A stretch of 64,000 bases of DNA from Phenylobacterium sp. GTDB taxonomy: Bacteria > Pseudomonadota > Alphaproteobacteria > Caulobacterales > Caulobacteraceae. Position numbers and translations under genes: made by a program. Shown here piece after piece: positions 7,864 to 17,961 of this stretch (its first letter is position 1; the number at the start of each line of letters is the position of its first letter). A model generated the notes under the pieces. The model made no database searches. It had not been told where the DNA came from and was given only the letters and a program-made list of their open reading frames with translations. The stretch covers positions 372,001 to 436,000 of the forward strand of contig NZ_SCVD01000019.1 of the NCBI RefSeq assembly GCF_004297125.1. Direction: 5' to 3'.

Positions 7864-9408
7864 ATGCTGGCTTGCTACACCGACCGCTTGAGCGTCCGCC
7901 CCGCGGAGCGCTTCACGCTTCACGCCAGCGCATCGCACGGCCCCTGCCGGCTGGAGATCGCGCGGATCGGCGCCGAAAGGGTGGTGGTCCTCGCTCGAGA
8001 CGGCGTGCAGGTCGGTGAGCAACCCGTCCCGTCTCACGCGGACCGCGATGGCTGTGGCTGGCCGGCGACCCTCGAGCTCGAGGTCGGCGAGGCTTGGGCG
8101 TCGGGCTACTACGACATCATGCTGACCGACGCCGCCGGCGCCGAGGCCCACCACTTCGTCTGCGTGAAGCCGCCCAAGGGCGCGCCGCAGTCGAGGGCCG
8201 CCCTGGTCCTGACGACGAATACCTATCACGCCTACAACTGGTGGGGCGGGGCGAACGCCTACTCCAACGTCACCGGCCTGATGAGCGGCCAAGTTCCCTT
8301 CGCTCGTGCGATGGACGAGGCGATCGGCGTGCTCTCGACCGAGAGGCCCTTCGCGCCGCTGATCGTGGCCCCGCCCGCCGACGCTCCGCGGCTGGTCAAC
8401 GCTCGCAAGCGCGGCTTCAAGGAACGACCCTGGGCCAGCGATCACGCCTGGATGGTCGCCCACAACGCCTCGCCCTACGACGGCTCGGCCGGCTACCTGT
8501 ACAAGTGGGAGCACGCCTTCGTCGCCTGGGCGGAGGCTCAAGGCTACGTGCTGGACTTCCTCACGGACTACGATCTCGAGGTCGAACCTGATCTGCTGGC
8601 CGGGTACGACGCAGCGCTCTTCGTCGGTCACAGCGAGTATTGGTCGGGCGGCGAGCGCGAGCAGGTCGAGCGTTTCGTCGACGCCGGTGGCCGCGTCGGG
8701 ATCTTCTCCGGCAACACCTGCTTCTGGAAGGTCCGCTGGGAGAACGAGGGCAAGACCCTGGTCTGCCACAAGTGGCGCGGCTTCGAAGCCGAGGACGTAC
8801 CCGCGGCCCAGGCGACCCACCTGTGGTCGCATCCCGCCTTCGCCAGGCCGGAAGCCGAGCTTACGGGACTGAGCTTCGTCTTCGCCGGCTACCATCGCCT
8901 CGGAATGTGCGTCGCCCGCGGGCAGGGCGGGTTCACGATCTACAATGACCGCCACTGGGCGCTTGAAGGCGCAGATCTCTTCTATGGCGACATACTCGGC
9001 GGCGACCTGCCGCTGATCGGCTACGAGAGCGACGGCTGCAAGTTCGAGTTCGGCGCGGACGGGCTGCCGGCCGCGACCCCGATGCTGGGCGTGCCGGCCA
9101 ACCTGGAGATCATCGGCCTCGCGCCCTGCGCTTTCGGCGAGGAGGCCGGCCGCGGCTACAATCCGATCATCCCGCCCGAGAAACTCGATGTGATCGCCCG
9201 GATCGTGTTCGGAGACGCCGGCCCCGAGGCCCAGGCGAGCGTCCTGCGGGGCCACGCGGTCCTGGCCAGCTTCAAGCGGGGAGAGGGCGAGGTGTTCAAC
9301 TCCGGCACGACGGAGTGGGCGCACGGCCTCAAGGCCAAGGACCCATTCGTAGAAACGATCACCCACAATGTCCTTCAGCGCTTCGGCGTAACCCGGCGCG
9401 CGCCATAG
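7864..9408 (+). CDS. N,N-dimethylformamidase-like protein (large-subunit family)
   Basis: A 514-residue protein resembling the large (beta) subunit of N,N-dimethylformamidase, an iron-dependent amidohydrolase. The conserved core is visible as NTYHAYNWWGG near residue 118, the glutamine-amidotransferase-like FVGHSEYWSGGEREQVERFV near 253, SGNTCFWKVRWE near 281, and the C-terminal GEVFNSGTTEWAHGL. In the characterised enzyme a mononuclear iron is held by two tyrosines and a glutamate; candidates exist here but I cannot assign them by eye. No small-subunit gene is seen next to it. It is cytoplasmic (no signal peptide) and divergent from a TonB receptor, so it may hydrolyse an imported amide. Function beyond the family is unproven. 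Confidence 0.7.
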   Translation: MLACYTDRLSVRPAERFTLHASASHGPCRLEIARIGAERVVVLARDGVQVGEQPVPSHADRDGCGWPATLELEVGEAWASGYYDIMLTDAAGAEAHHFVCVKPPKGAPQSRAALVLTTNTYHAYNWWGGANAYSNVTGLMSGQVPFARAMDEAIGVLSTERPFAPLIVAPPADAPRLVNARKRGFKERPWASDHAWMVAHNASPYDGSAGYLYKWEHAFVAWAEAQGYVLDFLTDYDLEVEPDLLAGYDAALFVGHSEYWSGGEREQVERFVDAGGRVGIFSGNTCFWKVRWENEGKTLVCHKWRGFEAEDVPAAQATHLWSHPAFARPEAELTGLSFVFAGYHRLGMCVARGQGGFTIYNDRHWALEGADLFYGDILGGDLPLIGYESDGCKFEFGADGLPAATPMLGVPANLEIIGLAPCAFGEEAGRGYNPIIPPEKLDVIARIVFGDAGPEAQASVLRGHAVLASFKRGEGEVFNSGTTEWAHGLKAKDPFVETITHNVLQRFGVTRRAP

Positions 9409-9433
9409 GCCGAGGTCGGATAGCCGTCCGGGC

Positions 9434-10655
<1,222 letters not shown>

Positions 10656-10659
<4 letters not shown>

Positions 10660-11558
10660 TGCGCCGTCTCCTCCGGCCAGTAGAGGCGCATCGGGTTGTC
10701 CACGAGGAGGTTGCGCTGCAGCTCCGCCGTGGGAGCGATCTTCGGGATGAAGTCCACCAGCTGGCCCTCGTCGGGCGTGTGGGTCTTCATGTTCGGATGC
10801 GGCCAGTCGGTGCCCCAGAGCACGCGGTCGGGGAACGCCTCAACCACGCGGCGGCCGAACGGGATCACGTCGGAATAGAAGGGCGGGCCCTCTTCGGACA
10901 GTCGTTCGGGGCAGGTGACCTTGCACCAGATGTCCTCGCGGGCGGCCATGAAGGCCATGAAGCGGTCGAAGAGCGGGCTGTCGGCGCCCTGCTCCACGTC
11001 CGGCGTCCCCATGTGGTCGACCACCAGCGGGGCGGGCAGGCCTAAGAAGAAGTCGGCCAACTCCTCCAGCTCGGCGGCCTCGAAGTAGATCACGACGTGC
11101 CAGCCCAGCGAGGCGATCCTGGCGGCGATCTCGCTCAGCTCGTCGGGGTCCAGCCGGTCCACCAGCCGCTTGACGAAGTTGAACCGCACGCCGCGGACGC
11201 CGCCGTCATGGAGGCGCCGGAGCTCCTCGTCGCCGACATCCCGCTTGACCGTCGCCACGCCCCGCGCCCGTCCGTGGGAATGGGCGATGGCGTCCAGCAG
11301 GGCGCGGTTGTCGGCGCCGTGGCAGGTGGCCTGGACGATGACGTTGCGGGTGAAGCCCAGGTGGTCGCGCAGGCGCCAGAGCTGCTCCTTCGACCCGTCG
11401 CACGGCGTGTACTTCCGCCCCGGCGCATAGGGGAAGACGTCCCCCGGCCCGAACACGTGGCAGTGGGCGTCCACCGCGCCCGGGGGGACCTGGAATTCGG
11501 GCTTGGCCGGGCAGGGGTGCCAGACCCGCCAGCCCGTATCCATGACGAAGGCGCTCAT
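10656..11558 (-). CDS. ligI: 2-pyrone-4,6-dicarboxylate lactonase (LigI-like amidohydrolase)
   Basis: A 300-residue TIM-barrel amidohydrolase. It would open 2-pyrone-4,6-dicarboxylate (PDC) to 4-oxalomesaconate/4-carboxy-2-hydroxymuconate, the step after LigC. VDAHCHVFGP (29-38) carries the HxH motif, VVDHMGTPDV a barrel histidine, and LWGTDWPHPNM the C-terminal catalytic aspartate. The length matches SYK-6 LigI at about 293. The start at ATG 11558 overlaps the ligJ stop as ATGA. The frame stays open further upstream only as a shadow of ligJ. Alternative roles in the same superfamily are possible, but the gene neighbourhood makes LigI very likely. Confidence 0.88.
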
Positions 11559-12583
11559 CGCCCCTGGCCCTTCAGGATGGCGTCGAGCCGCGGATAGACC
11601 CGCCGCGCGTTGCCCTCGAACACCTTGGCCTTGTCGGCGGCCGGGATCGGCAGGGCGTCCACGTAGCGCTTGGTGTCGTCGAAGTACTGGCCGGTCTCGG
11701 GATCGATGCCGCGCACCGCGCCGACCATCTCCGAGCCGAACAGGATGTTCTCGATGTCGATGACCTTGAACAGCAGGTCGATGCCGGGCTGGTGGTAGAC
11801 GCAGGTGTCGAAGAAGACGTTTCGCATTACGTGCTCGCGCAGCGGCGGCCGCTTCAGCATGTCGGCCAGGCCGCGATAGCGGCCCCAGTGATAGGGGACG
11901 GCCCCGCCGCCGTGCGGGATGATGAAGCGCAGGGTCGGGAAGTCCTTGAAGAGGTCGCCCTCCAGGAACTGCATGAAGGCGGTGGTGTCGGCGTTGATGT
12001 AGTGGGCGCCGGTGGCGTGGAAGTTGGGGTTGCACGAGCCCGAGACGTGGACCATCGCCGGGACGTCCAGCTCCACCATCTTCTCGAAGAACGGATACCA
12101 GGACCGGTCGGTGAGCGGCTGGCTGGTCCAGTGGCCCCCCGAAGGATCCGGGTTGAGGTTGCAGCCCACGAAGCCCAGTTCGGTGACACAGCGTTCCAGC
12201 TCGGCGATGGAATTCTCGACCGGCACACCCGGCGACTGCGGCAGCTGGCAGACCCCGGCGAAAGTCTCCGGGAACAGGTCGACCACCCGCTTGATCAGGT
12301 CGTTGCAGCGCCGGGTCCAGGCCCGGCTGACCGCCTCGTTCCCGACGTGATGGGCCATGGTCGAGGCGCGTGGGCTGAAGATCGTGAAGTCCGCGCCGCG
12401 TTCCCTGATCAGGCGGAGCTGGTTCTGCTCGATGGTCTCGCGGATCTCGTCGTCGGAGATCTCGGGATAGGCAGGATCGATGTCGCCGCCGGCCTTGAAC
12501 GCCGCCTTCTGGGCGTCACGCCAGGCGTCGTGCGGCGCGGGCGCGGTGGTGTAGTGGCCGTGGCAGTCGATGATCAGGCTCAT
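11555..12583 (-). CDS. ligJ: 4-oxalomesaconate hydratase (LigJ family)
   Basis: A 342-residue amidohydrolase-superfamily protein, the same length as characterised LigJ. It adds water to 4-oxalomesaconate to give 4-carboxy-4-hydroxy-2-oxoadipate, the substrate of LigK. Visible motifs are the N-terminal IIDCHGHYTTAP, MVHVSGSCNPNFHATGAHY with barrel histidines, FIIPHGGGAVPYHWGRYRG, and LFGSEMVGAV where many amidohydrolases have a catalytic aspartate. It starts at ATG 12583, which overlaps the stop of the DUF1932 gene as ATGA. It acts in the cytoplasm between LigI/GalD and LigK. Confidence 0.9.
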   Translation of the reverse strand: MSLIIDCHGHYTTAPAPHDAWRDAQKAAFKAGGDIDPAYPEISDDEIRETIEQNQLRLIRERGADFTIFSPRASTMAHHVGNEAVSRAWTRRCNDLIKRVVDLFPETFAGVCQLPQSPGVPVENSIAELERCVTELGFVGCNLNPDPSGGHWTSQPLTDRSWYPFFEKMVELDVPAMVHVSGSCNPNFHATGAHYINADTTAFMQFLEGDLFKDFPTLRFIIPHGGGAVPYHWGRYRGLADMLKRPPLREHVMRNVFFDTCVYHQPGIDLLFKVIDIENILFGSEMVGAVRGIDPETGQYFDDTKRYVDALPIPAADKAKVFEGNARRVYPRLDAILKGQGR

Positions 12584-13404
12584 CTCGGCTTTCCGTTGAT
12601 GGCGTCCAGCATGGCGGCCAGATCGGGCGACAGGGCATCCTTGTGGTTCGCGGCCCAGTCCTGCCGCTGGGCGATGGCCCGGCTCATGAGACCCGCGACG
12701 CCGGCCTCTTCGACGGTGCGGGCGGCCTCGCGCATTTCCTCCGCGCGGCGGGTCCCGTGCTCGAGGCTGCGCGAGATCATGTACTGGGCGGTCCTGTTCC
12801 AGTCCGGCAGCGGCAGCAGGTCGGACAGGGAATCCAGCACCGCCTGCTCGACCCCGTGGTGGCGGGCGGCCAGCATCGACTCGGTCAGCAGCGCCTCGAC
12901 GCCCTTGATCATCACCGACCGGCACAGCTTGGTCGCCGTCGCCTGGCCGATGGTCTCGGAATAGGGCTTGGCGCCTGTGAAGCCCAGGTCGGCCGCGACC
13001 TCCAGGAAATCCCGCGCATGCGGCCCGCCCAGCAGCATCGGAGAGGCGATCCGCTTCGGCCCGATCGGGCTCATGACAGCGGCTTCGACATAGCGTCCGC
13101 CAGCGGCGTGGATCGCGTCCGCCGAGGCGACCTTCTGGCCGGGCGAACAGGAGTTCAGGTCCAGGAAGAAGGCGCCGTTCAGCGGCCCGACCGACTGCGC
13201 CGCAGCGAGGTCCTGATCGGCGGTGACCGCGCTGACGATCACCTTGGCGTCCCGCACGGCCTCGGGCGCGCTGGCGGCCGCGCGCACGCCGGACGGAACC
13301 TTGACGCTCAACGCGATGTCCCAGGCGGCGAGCTCGGCTTTGCCGGCGAGGTCCTGCGCCAGGGTCTGGCCGACTTCGCCGAATCCGATGAGGGCGACCC
13401 GCAT
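12580..13404 (-). CDS. NAD(P)-binding dehydrogenase with DUF1932 domain, role in lig operon unknown
   Basis: A 274-residue two-domain oxidoreductase of the 6-phosphogluconate / 3-hydroxyisobutyrate dehydrogenase fold. A Rossmann motif GFGEVGQ lies at residues 7-13, and AAVMSPIGPKRIASPMLLGG lies in the middle. ATATKLCRSVMIKGVEALL resembles the catalytic-lysine helix of the superfamily, and an all-alpha DUF1932 C-terminal domain follows. It overlaps both neighbours (TGATG with galD, ATGA with ligJ), so it is made with the pathway enzymes. The pathway already has its dehydrogenase (LigC), so this one has no obvious step. It may handle a side substrate such as a methylated or syringyl-type intermediate; this is inference. 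Confidence 0.8.
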   Translation of the reverse strand: MRVALIGFGEVGQTLAQDLAGKAELAAWDIALSVKVPSGVRAAASAPEAVRDAKVIVSAVTADQDLAAAQSVGPLNGAFFLDLNSCSPGQKVASADAIHAAGGRYVEAAVMSPIGPKRIASPMLLGGPHARDFLEVAADLGFTGAKPYSETIGQATATKLCRSVMIKGVEALLTESMLAARHHGVEQAVLDSLSDLLPLPDWNRTAQYMISRSLEHGTRRAEEMREAARTVEEAGVAGLMSRAIAQRQDWAANHKDALSPDLAAMLDAINGKPR

Positions 13405-14498
13405 CACGGCCCACCCCACGCCGAAGACGGCACATAGACCTCGCCGCGCATCAGGCGGCGGCAGGTGCGCAGCAGGGCCGAGCGGCGGACCTTCACGGCG
13501 CCGTCTTCCAGCGCCACGTCCATGGCCACGGTGAAGAAGCCGGTGGGGTGCTCGACTTCCAGCTCCTTGACGGCCTCGACGTCGGCGATGCCCGCGACCT
13601 GCGCCGCCACCGAGCCCAGCGTCACGCAGGCGGTGGCGACGCTGACCGCGCCGAACACGCCGATGGCCTCGTGGACGCGGTGCGGGATGAAGTTCCGCGT
13701 GCAGATCGCCCCGCCATGCTTGGCCGGCGCCACCAGGCACATCTTCGGCACGGTCTTCTTGGCCACGTCGCCCAGGTTCATCCGCGGGCCGATCTCCAGC
13801 CGGATCGCCTCGACCCGGGCCTTCAGCTCGGCGTCCGCTTCGAGCGCCTCTGGCGCCTCGTAGCCGGTCTTGCCGAAGTCAGCGGCGCGCATGACGACGA
13901 CCGGCATGCCATTGTCGATGGCGGTGACTTCGATCCCCTGCACGGTGTCTCGCACATTGCCGGTCGGCAGCAGGGCGCCGCAGGTCGAGCCGGCTACATC
14001 CAGGAAGTCGATGGGCACCGGCGCGGCGGTCCCCGGCACGCCGTCGATCCGCGCCTCGCCGTCGTAGCGGACCTGGCCGCCCGGCGTCTGGATCGCGGCG
14101 ACCGCCAGGCTCCCGGTGTTGAGCATGTGGATGCGGACGTTGGTCACGCCGTCGACGCCCGCGAACATCCCTTCCTCGATGGCGAAGGGGCCGACGCCGG
14201 CCAGCAGGTTGCCGCAGTTCTGGCCGGCGTCGATCCGCGCCTCGTCCACCACGGCCTGCAGGAACAGGTAGTCCACGTCGGCGTCGGGATGGGTCGGCGG
14301 GCCGACCAAGGCGATCTTGCTGGTCAGCGGGTGCGCCCCGCCCATGCCGTCGATCTGGCGGGCGTCCGGCGAGCCCATGGCCGCAAGCAGCACCGCATCC
14401 CGCGTCGCCGTGTCGGCCGGCAGGTCTTCGAGGCGGAAGTAGAGGCCCTTCGACGTGCCGCCGCGCATCACGGTGCAGGGGATCGCCGTCTGGGTCAC
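13404..14498 (-). CDS. galD: 4-oxalomesaconate tautomerase (GalD/LigU, PrpF family)
   Basis: A 364-residue protein of the PrpF/diaminopimelate-epimerase-like fold. It interconverts keto and enol, or double-bond, isomers of 4-oxalomesaconate before hydration. Diagnostic segments are [20 protein letters not shown] at the N-terminus, [20 protein letters not shown], and [19 protein letters not shown] with the conserved NCGN cysteine site. The length equals GalD/LigU (about 361). The start is GTG at 14498, overlapping the ligK stop as GTGA; the longer open frame is a shadow. Its presence between ligK and ligJ supports a route able to use gallate-derived as well as PDC-derived intermediates. Confidence 0.9.
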   Translation of the reverse strand: MTQTAIPCTVMRGGTSKGLYFRLEDLPADTATRDAVLLAAMGSPDARQIDGMGGAHPLTSKIALVGPPTHPDADVDYLFLQAVVDEARIDAGQNCGNLLAGVGPFAIEEGMFAGVDGVTNVRIHMLNTGSLAVAAIQTPGGQVRYDGEARIDGVPGTAAPVPIDFLDVAGSTCGALLPTGNVRDTVQGIEVTAIDNGMPVVVMRAADFGKTGYEAPEALEADAELKARVEAIRLEIGPRMNLGDVAKKTVPKMCLVAPAKHGGAICTRNFIPHRVHEAIGVFGAVSVATACVTLGSVAAQVAGIADVEAVKELEVEHPTGFFTVAMDVALEDGAVKVRRSALLRTCRRLMRGEVYVPSSAWGGP

Positions 14499-15178
14499 GG
14501 GGCTTCGTCCACCCACTTCAGACCCTTCTCGGCCAGGCGCTCGCGCATCTTGTAGAGGTCCAGGCCCAGGACGCCGGCCTCGAGCTGGGCGCGCTTGTCG
14601 ATCTCGTTGGCCTCGCGCTCGCGGGCGGCCTCGGCGACCGCCGCGGCCTCGGCGCGGCGGACCACGCAGACCCCGTCGTCGTCGGCCACGATCACGTCGC
14701 CCGGATGGATCAGGGCGCCGGCGCAGACCAGCGGCAGGTTCACGTTGCCGATCGTTTCCTTGACCGTGCCCTGGGCGAAGATCGCCTTGGACCAGACCGG
14801 GAAGCCCATCTCGGTCAGCACCGCCACGTCCCGGACCCCGGCGTCCATGATCAGGCCGCGCACGCCACGGGCCTTCAGCGAAGTGGCCAGCAGGTCGCCG
14901 AAATAGCCGTCCTCGCAGGGGGAGGTTGGAGCCACCACCAGCACATCGCCGGGTTTGCACTGCTCCACGGCGACGTGGATCATCCAGTTGTCGCCGGGCG
15001 CCACCTCGCAGGTGACGGCCGAACCGGCGAGCTGCGCCGGGCGGTAGATCGGACGCATGTAGCTGGCTAGCAGGCCCTTGCGACCCTGGGCCTCGTGGAC
15101 CGTGGCGACGCCGAATCCCGCCAGGGCGTCGATGACGCCCACGTCCGCGCGAGGGATGTTCCTAACGACGAGGCTCAT
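14495..15178 (-). CDS. ligK: 4-carboxy-4-hydroxy-2-oxoadipate aldolase (LigK, RraA-like fold)
   Basis: A 227-residue class II (metal-dependent) aldolase of the RraA/HMG aldolase family. It cleaves 4-carboxy-4-hydroxy-2-oxoadipate to pyruvate and oxaloacetate, the last step of the 4,5-cleavage pathway. [19 protein letters not shown] and [13 protein letters not shown] (residues 110-122) carry the pyruvate-binding arginine R116 and the metal-site aspartate D117. The C-terminal tail [18 protein letters not shown] is typical of true LigK proteins and not of RraA. Its start shares a base with the ligC stop. It works as a cytoplasmic multimer. Confidence 0.92.
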   Translation of the reverse strand: MSLVVRNIPRADVGVIDALAGFGVATVHEAQGRKGLLASYMRPIYRPAQLAGSAVTCEVAPGDNWMIHVAVEQCKPGDVLVVAPTSPCEDGYFGDLLATSLKARGVRGLIMDAGVRDVAVLTEMGFPVWSKAIFAQGTVKETIGNVNLPLVCAGALIHPGDVIVADDDGVCVVRRAEAAAVAEAAREREANEIDKRAQLEAGVLGLDLYKMRERLAEKGLKWVDEAP

Positions 15179-16119
15179 CAGAGGAGGCTCTTCTCGATCT
15201 GGTCCAGGGCGCGATAGGCCGGGAAGACCTGGGCGACCGAGCCGTTGGGCTCTCGGCCCTCGCGGATGGCGGCGAAGAACTCGCGGTCCTGCAGCTCGAT
15301 ACCGTTCATCGACACATCCACCTTGGAAACGTCGATCGGCTGCTCCTTGCCGTCCACCAGGTCGTCGTAGCGGGCGATGTAGGTGCCGTTGTCGCAGATG
15401 TAGCGGAAGAAGGTGCCGAGCGGCCCGTCGTTGTTGAACGACAGCGAGAGCGTGCAGATCGCGCCCGAGGCGACCTTGAGCTGGATCGACATGTCCATGG
15501 CGATGCCGAGTTCAGGGTGCATCGGCCCCTGGACGGCGCGGGCGACGGAGACCGTCTCGCCCGTCTGGTACTGGAACAGGTCCACCGTGTGGGCGGCGTG
15601 GTGCCAGAGCAGGTGGTCGGTCCAGCTGCGCGGCTGGCCCAGGGCGTTCAGGTTCTTCCGCCGGAAGAAATAGGTCTGCACGTCCATCTGCTGGATCGCC
15701 AGCTCGCCGGCGACGATGCGCTTGTGAACCCACTGGTGGCTGGGATTGAACCGCCGGGTGTGGCCGGCCATCGCCACCTTGCCGCTCTTCGCCGCCGCCG
15801 CCAGCAGGCGCTCGGCGTCGGCCAGGTTGTCGGCCATGGGGATCTCGACCTGTACATGCTTGCCGGCTTCAAGGCACTGGATGGCCTGGGCGGCGTGCAT
15901 CTGGGTGGGCGTGGCCAGGATGGCGGCGTCGACGCCTGGGCGAGCCAGGCCTTCGCCCAGGTCCAGCGTCCAGTGCGGAATGTTGAACCGCTCGGCGACC
16001 TCCCGGGTGGAGTCGGCCGAGCCGCCCACCAGGCTGACAACCTCGACGTCGGGGATCTTCGCCATCGCTTCGAGATGCTTGATCCCGAACGCGCCTTGTC
16101 CGGCCATCACCACTTTCAT
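15178..16119 (-). CDS. ligC: 4-carboxy-2-hydroxymuconate-6-semialdehyde dehydrogenase (LigC family)
   Basis: A 313-residue Gfo/Idh/MocA-type oxidoreductase. It oxidises the hemiacetal form of the ring-cleavage product to PDC with NADP+. The Rossmann signature [10 protein letters not shown] is at residues 6-15. [28 protein letters not shown] and [20 protein letters not shown] are hallmark LigC stretches, and the length matches SYK-6 LigC (315). It is the first gene of the operon, so the leader/promoter is the 146-bp gap between it and the LysR gene, which contains repeated TTATGGAT elements. Downstream genes follow with 1- to 4-base overlaps. Confidence 0.93.
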   Translation of the reverse strand: MKVVMAGQGAFGIKHLEAMAKIPDVEVVSLVGGSADSTREVAERFNIPHWTLDLGEGLARPGVDAAILATPTQMHAAQAIQCLEAGKHVQVEIPMADNLADAERLLAAAAKSGKVAMAGHTRRFNPSHQWVHKRIVAGELAIQQMDVQTYFFRRKNLNALGQPRSWTDHLLWHHAAHTVDLFQYQTGETVSVARAVQGPMHPELGIAMDMSIQLKVASGAICTLSLSFNNDGPLGTFFRYICDNGTYIARYDDLVDGKEQPIDVSKVDVSMNGIELQDREFFAAIREGREPNGSVAQVFPAYRALDQIEKSLL

Positions 16120-16209
16120 GCGCGTCCTGACCTCTCCGATCGCCGCTTGGGGACATCACCCTAGCCGTCCAGCCGGTCCGCAGCGCATCGGAATTCTGCG
16201 TCAAGACAT

Positions 16210-16259
16210 TCCATGCAGTTATGGATCCGGCGTCGTGTCACGCGGAATCCATTATGGAT
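16210..16259. promoter_or_regulatory. Putative LysR-type operator region of the lig operon
   Basis: Two related elements: TCCAT-N6-ATGGA (16210-16225) and ATCCAT-T-ATGGAT (16247-16259). The octamer TTATGGAT occurs at 16219 and again at 16252, 33 bp or about three helical turns apart. Their place upstream of ligC and beside the LysR gene suits an activation site with dyad symmetry, as LysR proteins use. Binding is inferred. Confidence 0.45.
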
Positions 16260-16265
16260 ATCCGC

Positions 16266-17222
16266 TCAGCGCGTGATGTCGAAATCGCCCGACCCCGCGA
16301 GGTCGGCCAGGGTGTCGCGAACCACCTGCACGAACAGGCCCGCCGCGCGCGACACGCCGCGTTGGGGGTTGGTGATGACCCCGGCCGGGCGCGGAAAAGC
16401 CGGCGCGGGCGCAGGTAGCACGATGGCCTCGCGGCGCAGCAGGTCTCCGCCCATGACCATGCGGGGCATGACGGTCAGCATGTCGGTCGAGAGCACCATC
16501 TCGCGGATGAAGCCGCGCGACGTGGAGCGAATGGTCCCCGGTCCCGCCTCCAGCCCGCCCGACGTCATGAAATGCTCGACGTCATGGCTGATCCGCTGGC
16601 TGAAGGTGGGCAGCACCAGGTCGAAGGCTGCAAGATCCTTCGCCGTCGGCCGCCGCAGCCGTTGCAACGGATGCCCGGCCCGCGCCATCACCGAGATCGG
16701 TTCCGCGTAGAGCGCTTCGCGGCGCAGCGCGTCCGGCGCGACGGGCGGATAGAGCCGACCCACGACGAGATCGACTTCGCCGGCCTCGAGCTGGGCGAGC
16801 AGGGTTTCGGTCCGTCCCTCGACGATGCGGACCTGCAGGTTTGCGTGCTCCGCGCGCACGCGGCGGATCACGGCCGGCATGATTCCCACCGCCGCCACCG
16901 GCAGCGCCCCGGCCACGACGACGGCCGCGTGGCCTGGCTCGCCCGCAAGGTCGAGTTCCTCCTCGAGGCGGTGCAGGTCTGCGAGCGCTCGGCGTGCGTA
17001 CCGGGTGACCACCTGACCTACGGCGGTAGGGCGCACGCCGCGGGCGTGACGCTCGAAGAGAGGTTCGCCCAGGAGCTCCTCAAGCTCGCGCACCATTTTA
17101 GTCAGAGCGGGTTGGGTCACGCCGATCGTTCCCGCCGCGCGGGTCAGCGACTGGTGGCGCGCCAAGGCGTCCAGCATCCGCAGCTGTCGGAACTTCAGGA
17201 GTTGGTCGAGCTTGCGTTGCAC
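16266..17222 (-). CDS. LysR-family transcriptional regulator (GbpR/PcaQ-like)
   Basis: A 318-residue LysR regulator with an N-terminal winged HTH (KFRQLRMLDALARHQSLTRA, then TIGVTQPALTKMVRELEELLG) and a periplasmic-binding-protein-like co-inducer domain. I take GTG 17222 as the start because GGAGGGACAG precedes it at good spacing. The frame is open for 55 more codons, but that stretch is proline/arginine-rich without family likeness. It lies just upstream of, and on the same strand as, the lig operon, so it is the likely activator responding to protocatechuate or a pathway intermediate. Closest in style to GbpR/PcaQ regulators of sugar and aromatic-acid operons. Confidence 0.85.
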   Translation of the reverse strand: MQRKLDQLLKFRQLRMLDALARHQSLTRAAGTIGVTQPALTKMVRELEELLGEPLFERHARGVRPTAVGQVVTRYARRALADLHRLEEELDLAGEPGHAAVVVAGALPVAAVGIMPAVIRRVRAEHANLQVRIVEGRTETLLAQLEAGEVDLVVGRLYPPVAPDALRREALYAEPISVMARAGHPLQRLRRPTAKDLAAFDLVLPTFSQRISHDVEHFMTSGGLEAGPGTIRSTSRGFIREMVLSTDMLTVMPRMVMGGDLLRREAIVLPAPAPAFPRPAGVITNPQRGVSRAAGLFVQVVRDTLADLAGSGDFDITR

Positions 17223-17491
17223 CTGTCCCTCCGGCGCGAAGACGCCTCCCGCGCCACCAGGCTCTTGCCTCAAATCGCTCGTCCGCCAGGCCGGTGTATC
17301 GCGCAACCGGCGGCTCAGGAACACCGGTGTGGATAGCGGCGGCATGGACGTCTCAGGCCGATGCAGCTGGAGCCGTAGCTGAAACAAGCCCGTCCCCCGA
17401 AGGCGGGAAGCCGCCTTGTCCGGCCGGACGCAGTGCTGCTTGCGCTGTCCGATCGTGCGACCTAGGTAGTGAGCCTTCGGAAGGGGAACGG

Positions 17492-17908
17492 GTGCCGAAC
17501 CTGCGCGCCAGACAACTGAGGGCTCTCGTCGCCGCGTTCTGCGTGGCGCTGGCCGCGCTGTTGTCCGCCCAGTTCACCTTCGCCTCGGTCGAACGCATCG
17601 AGCATGACCTGGGCGTGCAGCATGCGGCCAACCCGGTGGCCGGCCACGTGGTCTACGATCACGACGACGCCGATCAGCATCCGGATCGCGATCAGGCGGC
17701 GGCCACGGAGTCCGGCGGACCGGAGCCGGCGTCGCATCATCATCACGGCGACGGGCCGCAGCTCGTCATCCTTGTCGGCGACGCCGTGACCGGACTGGTC
17801 ATGTCCCGCGCCCACGCACCCGCCATCCGAGCGACCCCGGCCCCGCCGTCCTCCTCGCCCGGCGGCCTCGAACGACCGCCAAGACCGGACCTCGAACGGT
17901 TCGCCTGA
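17492..17908 (+). CDS. Small His-rich exported protein ahead of czcCBA
   Basis: A 138-residue protein starting at GTG 17492, with AAGGGGAACG before it. The N-terminus holds one hydrophobic segment (LVAAFCVALAALLSAQFTFA) that can act as a signal peptide or anchor. It is followed by a region rich in His and Asp (VVYDHDDADQHPDRD, then SHHHHGDGPQ) and a proline-rich tail. Such His-rich small proteins are common at the head of czc-type operons, where they may bind metal in the periplasm. It is 53 bp upstream of czcC on the same strand. No recognised domain; the metal role is inferred from composition and position. Confidence 0.65.
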   Translation: MPNLRARQLRALVAAFCVALAALLSAQFTFASVERIEHDLGVQHAANPVAGHVVYDHDDADQHPDRDQAAATESGGPEPASHHHHGDGPQLVILVGDAVTGLVMSRAHAPAIRATPAPPSSSPGGLERPPRPDLERFA

Positions 17909-17961
17909 ACGGGCGCGGCGATCAGGCTGCGTCCGCCTGATCCCTCTCGTTCGAGAATCCC

